Below are positions 1 to 6,342 of a stretch of DNA of 7,762 nt, piece after piece. The notes under the pieces were generated by a model. It ran no database searches. It was given only the letters and a program-made list of their open reading frames with translations, and was not told where the DNA came from. Position 1 is the stretch's first letter. Every line of letters starts with the position of its first letter. Both the position numbers and the translations under genes were made by a program. Source of the stretch: Desulfobacterales bacterium (GTDB lineage Bacteria; Desulfobacterota; Desulfobulbia; Desulfobulbales; Desulfocapsaceae); contig JABDPQ010000024.1 of the NCBI GenBank assembly GCA_013042695.1, forward strand, positions 1-7,762, given 5' to 3'.

Positions 1-1239
1 GAATCGGTTGATGACGTTGAAGCTGGCCACCGGACAGCAATCAATCTCCAGAATGTCGATACCGTCAGCATTTATCGGGGTATGGTGCTGGCGACTCCTG
101 GGTGCCTTGAACCAAATTATATGCTTGATTGCTCACTCTTGTATCTCAATTCAAACCATAAGCCCCTTAAGCATCGAACTCGGGTCAGAGTGCACCTTGG
201 TACAGCCGAGTTGATGGGGCGGGTATCTCTTTTGGAGTGTGATGAACTGCAGCCGGGTGCAGAGGTCTCCGTTCAACTATTGCTTGAAAGTCCTGTCGCC
301 GTGTGGCCAGGTGATCGGTATGTGATTCGCAGCTACTCTCCTGTCGCCACCATTGGGGGTGGGGAAGTAATGGGTAATCAATCTCCTCGTAAACGCAAAC
401 GATTGACAGATAAAGATCGAGCCTACAATAACCAGGTCTTTAGCATTTTGCATGAGGGATCGCTCGAGGAGAAAATGCTGCTCTATTTGCGTGAGTCCGG
501 GATGAAAGGACTGACGTTTGATGAGCTTGCTGTGCACAGTGGTATTTTCGGTAAACATCTGAGCAAAAATTTGAGTATACCGCTTTCTGCAAAACGAATA
601 GTCGTGGTGGATTCTACCACACAGCGATATTTAACCCGAGAAATAGCCGATGAGGTAACTCAAACGATTATCTCTTCATTGACCTCCTATCATGAAGGCA
701 ATCCACTGAGAAACGGTCTTTCAAAGGAAGAACTTCGTTCCGGCTTTAAGCGGGAGATTGATCAGAAAGTATTCAACTACTGTTTACATGATCTGATTCG
801 CAAAGATGTTATTATCCAGGAAGAATCTGTTGTTAGAATGACCACCCACCAGGTTGCCCTGAAGGCCGATGAAGAGAAACTCAAAAGAGATCTAAAATCA
901 TGGTATATCGACAAAGGGCTGAGCACCGCAACTATTAAGGAAACCTATGAAGAGTTCTCTGAGTACCCGAAATCACTCGTAAAAGAGGTTTTCGATCTAT
1001 TACTCAAGGATGGCACCATTATTAAAATAAGCGAATCGCTCTATTATGCCTCCGAGCATATCAACGCACTCGAGGAGAAGGTCGTCTCTTTTATCCAACA
1101 AGAAGGAGAAATAGATGCTCCTCGTTTTAAACAGCTCAGTGGATTGACCAGAAAATTCTCGATTCCTATCCTGGAATATTTTGACAGAATTAAAATAACC
1201 ATGAGGATTGGCGACAAACGCATCCTCCGAAAAAAATAA
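1..1239 (+). CDS. selB: Selenocysteine-specific translation elongation factor SelB (5'-truncated by window edge)
   Basis: SelB is the cytoplasmic GTPase that carries selenocysteyl-tRNA to the ribosome at UGA codons by binding the SECIS hairpin in the mRNA. The frame is open from base 1, so the start and the whole GTPase domain lie outside the window; 412 codons remain, against about 610-640 in typical SelB. The visible N-terminal part matches elongation-factor domains II-III: AGHRTAINLQNVD, then IYRGMVLATPG, RVHLGTAELMGRVSLLE and PGDRYVIRSYSPVATIGGGE, the classic end of the beta-barrel region. From about residue 125 on it is charged and helical, fitting the C-terminal winged-helix repeats that bind SECIS. 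It ends with TAA and converges on tilS 37 bp away. The family assignment is very secure. Its presence implies that the genome also carries selA, selC and selD, none of which is here. Confidence 0.95.
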   Translation, partial: ESVDDVEAGHRTAINLQNVDTVSIYRGMVLATPGCLEPNYMLDCSLLYLNSNHKPLKHRTRVRVHLGTAELMGRVSLLECDELQPGAEVSVQLLLESPVAVWPGDRYVIRSYSPVATIGGGEVMGNQSPRKRKRLTDKDRAYNNQVFSILHEGSLEEKMLLYLRESGMKGLTFDELAVHSGIFGKHLSKNLSIPLSAKRIVVVDSTTQRYLTREIADEVTQTIISSLTSYHEGNPLRNGLSKEELRSGFKREIDQKVFNYCLHDLIRKDVIIQEESVVRMTTHQVALKADEEKLKRDLKSWYIDKGLSTATIKETYEEFSEYPKSLVKEVFDLLLKDGTIIKISESLYYASEHINALEEKVVSFIQQEGEIDAPRFKQLSGLTRKFSIPILEYFDRIKITMRIGDKRILRKK

Positions 1240-1246
1240 TGAATGG

Positions 1247-1292
1247 ATCAGTTTGCTGATGACCTCGGCTGTAAATTTACTGCTCTTTTTTT
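1247..1292. terminator. Weak terminator-like sequence between convergent selB and tilS
   Basis: A 5-bp inverted repeat ATCAG-TTTG-CTGAT lies at 1247-1260 in the 37-bp gap between the two stop codons. On the + strand a run of seven T follows at 1286-1292, but 25 bases after the stem and inside the tilS 3' end (its lysine codons). On the - strand a T-run made by the A-tract of the selB end follows about 8 bases after the stem. The stem is short and A/T-rich, so this is only a candidate for shared bidirectional termination. Confidence 0.25.
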
Positions 1293-2707
1293 AGTTTGTT
1301 CCAGCCAATAATTAAATAGTGAGAACCATGCCTTTTAGGTTTAAAGTCCTCACTTGCAGTCAAGCCGGGTATGGCAATGATTTTTTCCTGAAAAACAAGA
1401 ACCGGGAAGCAGTGCCTGAGATATTTGGGAATTTTTCGACTAGAGAGAATACGTGACACTTTTTTTCTTCCCGGGTCACCGGCCGGTCTCATTTTTTCAC
1501 CAAGGTGATGAGCTCTGAGGACTAACGGGTAGCAGAGATGATCAGCAGTCAGCACTAAACCATGTTGCGCACTTTCTTCAGGGTAATGAGCCGACGATTC
1601 TATCTGCAGTATTCTGTTCAAAGAAGATACCGGATAGGTGCCGTCTGCTTCTATGATGACCTGTTCAGTAAATGTGCCTCCCGCTCCCTGCCGTTTTCTC
1701 TTGTCATGGGCAATACGAATGAACACTACGTTTCCAGAAGTCTTGATCACTCTGAGGCCGCGTGATAGATGCAACTCAGCTCCCGTCTTGCCATGGCTAA
1801 CAAGTTGATCAACAGCATCAATAGCTTTAAACGTAGGTCTGCACCCCAGATGCCAGCACATTTTTTCAATGATCCTGCGACGAATTGCGGGGTGTTGTTT
1901 CTCCAACATATCTGTTGTAACAGATAACTCTTTTATCCGATGCTGGTTTTTCCGTGAGTGTTTATTTTCAGATACGATTGCCTCAAAGCATTCAGATGTC
2001 TTTGTCTCAAGGAACAATTCCTCATCCTGAAGAATTGTGGCGGTATTACAGATTTTTTTTCGAATCGCAGGGTTGAATTCTTGCTCGAGCAGGGGCAGCA
2101 GATCAAGTCTGATTTTGTTGCGCAAAAAAGCACGTGAGGCGTTGCTGCTGTCAATACAATAGGTAATCTGCCGTTCTTCGAGGTACTGGATCAGTTCTTG
2201 TTTTGTTACCTCAAGTAACGGGCGAATGACTTTGCCGTTCTTTGGTCTCATGCCGGACAGCCCTTTGAGGCCGGTACCCCGTATAAGTCTGATAAGAATT
2301 TCTTCGGCCTGATCATCACTGGTGTGACCAACGGCGATGGTGTCGGCTTTGCAAACTTCACACATCTCGTTTAATGCTTTATAGCGCAATGCTCTGGCAC
2401 ATTCTTCAAGAGAACCACCTGTATGCTTGGCATGTTTTCTTACGTTTATTGAGGCGTACCGGTAATCTACGCCGAGGGTCTGGCAGAATTGTTCAACGCA
2501 TGCTTGTTCTGCTGTGGTTTCATCAGGACGGAGATTGTGATTGATATATACAGCGGTTATGGAACAATCGGGCATCAGTTTATTGAGAAACCATAAAAGA
2601 GCCATAGAATCAGGCCCTCCGGATACGGCAACGATGACCGCATCCTGCTGGAAAAGCAGCCTGTGCTGTTGTATAGTCCTGAGTATACGGAATTCAAGTG
2701 ACTGCAT
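1277..2707 (-). CDS. tilS: tRNA(Ile)-lysidine synthase TilS
   Basis: TilS uses ATP and lysine to convert the wobble cytidine (C34) of the CAU-anticodon tRNA-Ile to lysidine, switching it from Met to Ile identity; it is normally essential. The 476-aa protein has the PP-loop SGGPDS at residues 29-34, followed by the N-type ATP pyrophosphatase signature GHTSDDQAEEILIRLIRG (about 127-144) and GLKGLSGM. The C-terminal third carries the TilS substrate-binding domain pattern GEKMRPAGDPGRKKVSRIL, a variant of the usual G-x-x-x-x-P-x-G-x-x-G-x-K-K. Length is normal for a full three-domain TilS. The ATG at 2707 places the PP-loop at the usual distance from the N-terminus, but no good Shine-Dalgarno precedes it (the upstream sequence is A/T-rich). 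It ends with TAA. It is convergent with selB and divergent from the HPt gene, so it is probably monocistronic. Confidence 0.96.
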   Translation of the reverse strand: MQSLEFRILRTIQQHRLLFQQDAVIVAVSGGPDSMALLWFLNKLMPDCSITAVYINHNLRPDETTAEQACVEQFCQTLGVDYRYASINVRKHAKHTGGSLEECARALRYKALNEMCEVCKADTIAVGHTSDDQAEEILIRLIRGTGLKGLSGMRPKNGKVIRPLLEVTKQELIQYLEERQITYCIDSSNASRAFLRNKIRLDLLPLLEQEFNPAIRKKICNTATILQDEELFLETKTSECFEAIVSENKHSRKNQHRIKELSVTTDMLEKQHPAIRRRIIEKMCWHLGCRPTFKAIDAVDQLVSHGKTGAELHLSRGLRVIKTSGNVVFIRIAHDKRKRQGAGGTFTEQVIIEADGTYPVSSLNRILQIESSAHYPEESAQHGLVLTADHLCYPLVLRAHHLGEKMRPAGDPGRKKVSRILSSRKIPKYLRHCFPVLVFQEKIIAIPGLTASEDFKPKRHGSHYLIIGWNKLKKEQ

Positions 2708-2728
2708 GATTTTTTAAAATTTATTTTA

Positions 2729-2751
2729 GAAGAGTTATGCTCTTCGTTTTT
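2729..2751. promoter_or_regulatory. Perfect 6-bp hairpin just upstream of tilS
   Basis: GAAGAG (2729-2734), a 5-base TTATG loop and CTCTTC (2740-2745) form a perfect inverted repeat, followed on the + strand by GTTTTT. In + orientation it looks like a short intrinsic terminator, but no + strand gene lies upstream that needs one; it could stop antisense transcripts leaving tilS. In - orientation it would be a stem in the tilS leader, ending 21 bases before the start codon. It may be chance. Confidence 0.3.
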
Positions 2752-2772
2752 AATTTTGAAAATGCTTGCTAT

Positions 2773-2801
2773 ACCATACGAAAAAGATAATAAAGTAGCA
2801 A
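2773..2801 (-). promoter_or_regulatory. tilS: Candidate sigma70 promoter for tilS
   Basis: Reading the - strand, TTGCTA (2801-2796) and TATGGT (2778-2773) are separated by 17 bases, each matching 4 of 6 positions of the sigma70 consensus. Transcription would begin near 2766 and give a leader of about 60 nt containing the hairpin at 2729-2745. The spacing is ideal and the location correct, but in such A/T-rich DNA a chance match is quite possible. No equally good promoter was found for the divergent HPt gene; GATAAT at 2786-2791 lacks a properly spaced -35. Confidence 0.35.
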
Positions 2802-2864
2802 CTATACCGTTTTCAGGGCGGGTACTGCTTCTAGAGATAATTATTTTTGCAATCTTCAACTCAC

Positions 2865-3191
2865 ATGCCGCATAACAGAAAAGAGATTAGAGAATTTCTG
2901 AAAAAGCAGTTTAATCTTTCCGGTGACCAAATTGATACGATGCTGCCCGGGTTTATTGACACTCTTGCCAGCCACATGTCTCATCTGGAAGAGGCCTTCC
3001 AGAGTGGTGACATTGTTCGGTTAGGCAAGGCGGGACATGTCATTAAAGGAGCATTGTTGAATCTTGGTTTAAGTGAGTGTGCTGAAATTGCTTATATTAT
3101 TGAGAAAGAAGGAAAAAACATGAATGAAAATGCAGATTTTCAAGCCTTGGTATATACATTAAAAGATAAGTTAGCTGACTATATCACCTAG
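2865..3191 (+). CDS. Stand-alone HPt (histidine phosphotransfer) domain protein
   Basis: HPt proteins pass a phosphoryl group between the receiver domain of a hybrid histidine kinase and that of a response regulator in cytoplasmic phosphorelays. The 108-aa product is nearly all one HPt domain. The signature AGHVIKGALLNLGL at residues 56-69 holds the phosphoacceptor histidine (H58) with the characteristic H-x-x-K-G and following N-L-G, on a predicted helix preceded by LEEAFQSGDIVRL. ATG 2865 is used here. An in-frame TTG at 2847 would add six residues and has a weak AGAG 10 bases before it, whereas ATG 2865 has no visible Shine-Dalgarno, so the start is uncertain. There is no kinase or regulator gene beside it, so the partners are unknown. 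It ends with TAG, one base before the target duplication of the inserted element. Confidence 0.85.
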   Translation: MPHNRKEIREFLKKQFNLSGDQIDTMLPGFIDTLASHMSHLEEAFQSGDIVRLGKAGHVIKGALLNLGLSECAEIAYIIEKEGKNMNENADFQALVYTLKDKLADYIT

Positions 3192-3192
3192 T

Positions 3193-3343
3193 TAGTCGAG
3201 CCTTTTGCAAAATGATGATTTTCGTTCAAAGTCAAACCATGCGAAAAATTTTACCGCAGGCATATAATTGCTATTCCGAGGATAGAATTTTAAGCATAAC
3301 GTAGAGGTTGAACGAAAAGGGCGTTTTGCAAATGGCTCTAGTC
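3193..3343. mobile_element. MITE-like element with 5-bp target-site duplication (element 3198-3338)
   Basis: A 141-bp non-coding element. Its ends are imperfect inverted repeats: the left arm 3198-3229 begins GAGCCTTTTGCAAAA and ends TTTTCGTTCAA; the right arm 3308-3338, read inward on the other strand, begins GAGCCATTTGCAAAA and ends TTTTCGTTCAA. They match at about 26 of 31-32 positions with one gap. The element is flanked exactly by TAGTC at 3193-3197 and again at 3339-3343, a perfect 5-bp direct duplication. The interior (about 78 bp) is A/T-rich and encodes nothing. This is the architecture of a miniature inverted-repeat transposable element mobilised in trans by an insertion sequence not present here; I cannot name the family. 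Transcribed from either side it would fold into a long hairpin and could serve as terminator for both flanking genes. Confidence 0.88.
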
Positions 3344-4819
3344 AGTAATTCCATTGTCTGATTCGTTACACCTCTTAGAGAGGGCCTGCAGTAATCTTTC
3401 ATGAATGTTATCAAATCCACCATTTGAGAGAATTGCAATGACATCCCCTGGTATCGCTGTCTCTTGTAAATAGTGTAAAATTTCATCGGTATCATTGAAC
3501 GCCCGAGCTTTCCTGCCCCTCATGCAGATATCATCTGCGAGTTTGGCTGCTGAAAAGTAATTTCCGTCTAGATCATTTTCACTCGCAAAAGGCTCTTTGA
3601 TGACGCATATATCCGCATAGTCAAATGCCTCTCCGTAGGCTTGCTGAAAAATTGCCCGTCTTGAGGTGTTGGTTCGTGGTTCAAAGACAGCGATCAGCCT
3701 GTTTTGAGGATGAGCATGCTTCAGTGCATGGAGCGTTTCAAGTACAGCGGTCGGATGATGGGCGAAATCATCGATAACCGTAATACCTTTTACGATCCCC
3801 CTTATTTCCTGTCTGCGCTTTATTCCAGAAAATCCCTGGAGTCCTTTTTTAATGGCAGGAATAGCGATACCGAGATGATTCATGATAGCGAAAACTGCCG
3901 CTGCGTTCATGCAGTTGTGTCGCCCCGCAAAATTAATCTTCAGATCGCTGACTCGCTTGTTTTCGTGAACAAGATCAAAAACAGTTGCATCCGGTGATGG
4001 TCTGATGCTGGTAATTTGCCAGTCTCGATTCGGCTCCAATCCATAACTTTGTATAGCGCAAGGAGCCTCCTTGAGCACTTTTTTGACATTATCATCATCA
4101 AAATTGGCGATAATCAAACCATGCGGCGGCAGCAGAGCGACAAATTTTCTAAAAGAACGTTTGATTGCCTCGAGATCGTCAAAGATATCTGCATGATCAA
4201 ATTCAAGCGAGGTGATGACCGCAATTTCAGGCTGATAATGCAAAAATTTAGATTCTTTATCAAAAAAAGCTGTGTCATACTCGTCACCTTCCAGAACAAA
4301 AAAAGGACCATCTCCTATTCGATAGTTGGTGTTAAATTTTTGCAGGATACCGCCGATCATAAATGTCGGGTCTTGGGCTGCGTCATAAAGCGCAGATGCA
4401 AGCATGGAGCTCGCTGTGGTTTTGCCGTGGGTACCCGTGATTACAAGGGACTTGCGTGAGCTCAGGTAGAACCGGCTCAACGTTTGAGGCATTGAGAGGT
4501 ATGGAATTCGGCTTGCGGCCAGGGCTTGGGCTTCTGGATTAATTTTGGTAATAACATTTCCCACAACAACCAGATCTGGCTGATGGGCGAGATTTTCGGG
4601 TCGATATCCAGAAAAAACCTGCACACCTATTTGGTTGAGAAAATCCGACATCGGTGGATAGATGTGATTGTCGGAACCCGATATCGTATAGCCATCTTCT
4701 TTGAGCATACCGGCAATCGCCGCCATGGCGGTACCACAGATACCCATAATGTGGATGGTCGTCACTTTCTCAGGAGCAACGTTGCGTAATGGATCAAGCT
4801 CGAGAATTTGCTCACTCAT
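3338..4819 (-). CDS. mpl: UDP-N-acetylmuramate:L-alanyl-gamma-D-glutamyl-meso-diaminopimelate ligase (Mpl)
   Basis: Mpl is the cytoplasmic murein-recycling ligase that joins recovered tripeptide L-Ala-gamma-D-Glu-meso-DAP to UDP-MurNAc, bypassing MurC-MurE. The 493-aa protein begins with the Mur ligase Rossmann domain IHIMGICGTAMAAIAGML (22-39) and GSDNHIYPPMSDFL (48-61), whose Y-P-P-M-S is typical of Mpl. The ATP-binding GTHGKTT is at 129-135 and LEGDEYDTAFFDKESKF at 176-192. The Mur-ligase FAGRHNCMNA lies at 297-306, DDFAHHPTAV at 350-359 and FEPRTNTSRR at 379-388. Its ATG overlaps the end of the small upstream gene by 8 bp (ATGAGTGA), implying translational coupling. The stop codon TAG is made of two bases of the target duplication plus the last base of the adjacent MITE-like element. 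Length and motifs are complete, so the insertion left the protein intact. Confidence 0.95.
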   Translation of the reverse strand: MSEQILELDPLRNVAPEKVTTIHIMGICGTAMAAIAGMLKEDGYTISGSDNHIYPPMSDFLNQIGVQVFSGYRPENLAHQPDLVVVGNVITKINPEAQALAASRIPYLSMPQTLSRFYLSSRKSLVITGTHGKTTASSMLASALYDAAQDPTFMIGGILQKFNTNYRIGDGPFFVLEGDEYDTAFFDKESKFLHYQPEIAVITSLEFDHADIFDDLEAIKRSFRKFVALLPPHGLIIANFDDDNVKKVLKEAPCAIQSYGLEPNRDWQITSIRPSPDATVFDLVHENKRVSDLKINFAGRHNCMNAAAVFAIMNHLGIAIPAIKKGLQGFSGIKRRQEIRGIVKGITVIDDFAHHPTAVLETLHALKHAHPQNRLIAVFEPRTNTSRRAIFQQAYGEAFDYADICVIKEPFASENDLDGNYFSAAKLADDICMRGRKARAFNDTDEILHYLQETAIPGDVIAILSNGGFDNIHERLLQALSKRCNESDNGITD

Positions 4820-5006
4820 GTTCTTCTACTGTTTCCTCTATGGTGCGATGGATATCTTTGAAGGTTTTGTCGAAGGTCGAGGGAGTGAGTCTGCCAACTT
4901 CAATAAATTTAATGGCTATTTCTTTGGCTATTTTCAGGATCGCATCCTCAGAGACCGTTTTGGCTGGCACCTCAGGATTTTTGGGAAAGGGAGGTTTCTG
5001 CACCAT
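4812..5006 (-). CDS. Small conserved-looking protein of unknown function (64 aa), cotranscribed with mpl
   Basis: I do not recognise a named family. The 64-aa product has a Pro/Lys-rich N-terminus (KPPFPKNPEVP) followed by an apparently helical, amphipathic region, DAILKIAKEIAIKFIEVGRL (21-40), then TPSTFDKTFKDIHRTIEETV and an acidic tail. It has no cysteines, signal peptide or membrane segment. The frame runs open to 5108, but ATG 5006 is chosen because AGGAGG sits 7 bases upstream and nothing upstream resembles protein. It overlaps mpl by 8 bp, so the two are one transcription unit. The excellent Shine-Dalgarno and the coupling make it very likely real. Its Shine-Dalgarno lies within a predicted RNA stem. 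A role in murein recycling is only guilt by association. Confidence 0.75.
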   Translation of the reverse strand: MVQKPPFPKNPEVPAKTVSEDAILKIAKEIAIKFIEVGRLTPSTFDKTFKDIHRTIEETVEEHE

Positions 5007-5013
5007 GTCTGTG

Positions 5014-5098
5014 CCTCCTGTCAAGAAATTAAGGCGCCCCTGCAACCGGAAGAAGGCCAATTCAACACAAAGCGGCAGAGGCGCTGTTCGACAGGAAG
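5014..5098 (-). promoter_or_regulatory. Structured mRNA leader that can sequester the Shine-Dalgarno of the small gene-mpl operon
   Basis: On the - strand RNA the segment from 5098 to 5090 (CUUCCUGUC) can pair over 9 positions with 5022 to 5014 (GACAGGAGG), which contains the whole Shine-Dalgarno of the 64-aa gene. Inside it, 5084-5075 (GCGCCUCUGC) pairs over 10 positions with 5043-5034 (GCAGGGGCGC). Each stem has one G-U pair in the - strand RNA; the same positions would be A-C mismatches in the + strand RNA, which favours transcription from the promoter at 5144-5172. The apical loop is 31 nt and the internal loop is 5 by 11 nt. This fits a cis-acting translational switch, though ligand or trigger is unknown and it matches no riboswitch I recognise. 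Confidence 0.55.
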
Positions 5099-5143
5099 AA
5101 CCGATCAAGCCCTCCCTGCACTCATTGTCTCATGTTTTTGGAG

Positions 5144-5172
5144 TTTATAATCGTCTTTGGGGTGATTGGCAA
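5144..5172 (-). promoter_or_regulatory. Sigma70-type promoter of the small gene-mpl operon
   Basis: On the - strand TTGCCA (5172-5167) and TATAAA (5149-5144) are separated by exactly 17 bases; each differs from the sigma70 consensus at one position. Transcription should begin near 5137, giving a leader of about 130 nt before the ATG at 5006. This is the best promoter match seen in the window. Confidence 0.65.
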
Positions 5173-5426
5173 ATATTAGCTGATTAATTTTGTGATACTG
5201 AATATGTAAGAATATGTAAAAGAAAGTCAGCTTTACGATTTTACCACAAATAATCTTGGAACATAGTAATCACTCGAAAATTTTGAAGACAGCATTTAAT
5301 ATCAAGTGGCATAAAGTTGAGAACTCTAACTGGAAGCGGCCAGATGAGTATGCCGTTGTATTATCGATAATTTTATTTGGCCCACTAAATGATGTTTTTC
5401 CCTGGTGCCCCTCTCGGAGTATCTAG
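5173..5426. other. A/T-rich intergenic region upstream of the EamA permease
   Basis: Together with the leader and promoter above this makes a gene-free gap of 420 bp. It contains a tandem pair AATATGTAAG/AATATGTAAA at 5201-5220 and the GGAG ribosome site for the permease at 5416-5419, 7 bases before ATG 5427. No well-spaced sigma70 or sigma54 promoter is evident for the permease. A short open frame with no ATG ends in TAG directly against the permease start; I do not call it a gene. Confidence 0.5.
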
Positions 5427-6302
5427 ATGAATTCCACCTCGATACTGTGTGCCTTTCTATCTGCGGTTTTGATGGGAACAATCGGCGTATTCTCTAAAAT
5501 AACCGGACTCTCAGCAGAAGTGATAACCTTCACCAGACTAATACTTGGAGCAGTGTTTATGCTTGTTTTTCTTCTGGCCATAAGAAAAATGAGGCTTGCT
5601 CTTTATTGGCCATCCTGGCCGGTAGTGGTAAGCGGCTGTTTTCTTGCCGGGTTTATCATTTTCTATGTGCAGGCAATGAATTTTACCTCGATGGCTAACG
5701 CAATTATGCTTGTTTATCTGGCCCCGCTCATTGCCTCAGTTGCTGCTCATTTTTTCCTCAATGAACGCCTGACTCTGATCTCCTATGGTCTCATACTTCT
5801 GGCATTGTTTGGGTTTGCCATGATGCTGGAATTTCGAGTTGAGCTCTCCAGGCAGAGTTCTGAATTTATCGGTATCTGTCTTGGGGTGCTTGCTCTTCTT
5901 TGCTATGCCGGTTTTATCCTGGTTAATAGAATAATTCCTCAGCAGATTCATGTTTATACGCGTGCTTTTTATCAACTCCTGGTGGGGGCTTTGGTAATGA
6001 TTCCATTTATGTTGCCCTCAGTAAATGAAATACGAAGTGAGCATATAATCTGGCTGGTCGGGACTGGTTTTTTCCCCGGGTTTTTGGCAATTCTTTTTGC
6101 TGTAATAGCTTTAAGCCGTTTGCCCGCAGCAACATTTGGGACAATCGCCTATATTGAACCTGTTGCCGTGGTTATTTTTGGCTGGACAATCTTCAATGAG
6201 TCCCTGAGTGCACTGCAGCTGGCTGGATGTTTGCTTATCATTCTGTGTGGTATTGGCAAAACATTACTTGAAAGCTCCGGAGCATCACTACCTGAGACGT
6301 AG
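5427..6302 (+). CDS. EamA-family (DMT superfamily) 10-TM permease
   Basis: An inner-membrane transporter of the drug/metabolite superfamily; members export or import amino acids, nucleosides or other small metabolites, and the substrate cannot be read from sequence. The 291-aa length is typical. There are about ten hydrophobic stretches arranged as two EamA repeats (about 5-137 and 147-283). The first repeat starts FLSAVLMGTIGVFSK and ends with YLAPLIASVAAHFFLNERL (97-115); the second ends with the equivalent YIEPVAVVIFGWTIFNESL (242-260), the usual helix followed by the conserved N-E. The start ATG is preceded by GGAG with 7-base spacing. It ends with TAG. The VOC-fold gene follows 40 bp downstream on the same strand, so the two may be cotranscribed. 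Confidence 0.9.
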   Translation: MNSTSILCAFLSAVLMGTIGVFSKITGLSAEVITFTRLILGAVFMLVFLLAIRKMRLALYWPSWPVVVSGCFLAGFIIFYVQAMNFTSMANAIMLVYLAPLIASVAAHFFLNERLTLISYGLILLALFGFAMMLEFRVELSRQSSEFIGICLGVLALLCYAGFILVNRIIPQQIHVYTRAFYQLLVGALVMIPFMLPSVNEIRSEHIIWLVGTGFFPGFLAILFAVIALSRLPAATFGTIAYIEPVAVVIFGWTIFNESLSALQLAGCLLIILCGIGKTLLESSGASLPET

Positions 6303-6342
6303 AATATAATTGTTGTTTACAACCTAAACGGGGATAGATCAA

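Noticed and set aside
277..558. Minus-strand open frame inside selB.
   Set aside because: Shadow of the selB frame, which carries the conserved elongation-factor motifs.
4812..5108. Longer 98-aa version of the small gene starting at 5108.
   Set aside because: The start at 5006 has AGGAGG at 7 bases, whereas the upstream extension overlaps the predicted RNA stems and looks non-protein-like.
5007..5137. The structured leader could be 6S RNA, 4.5S SRP RNA or another stable RNA.
   Set aside because: It lacks the conserved SRP core (the GGAA-tetraloop hairpin with flanking conserved purines), is too short for 6S RNA, and runs directly into a gene with its Shine-Dalgarno inside the stem, which suits a cis-regulatory leader better.
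3704..5187. Several + strand open frames opposite mpl and its leader.
   Set aside because: They lie antisense to a motif-verified gene and contain no recognisable domains.
5311..5326. TGGCATAAAGTTGA as a possible sigma54 promoter for the permease.
   Set aside because: The spacing between the GG and the TTG element is one base short and the final C of TTGC is missing.
5217..5426. An open frame of about 68 codons without ATG whose TAG stop directly abuts the permease ATG (TAGATG).
   Set aside because: It has no ATG start or ribosome site (only a TTG within), the amino-acid sequence resembles nothing I know, and the length is not exceptional for this composition.
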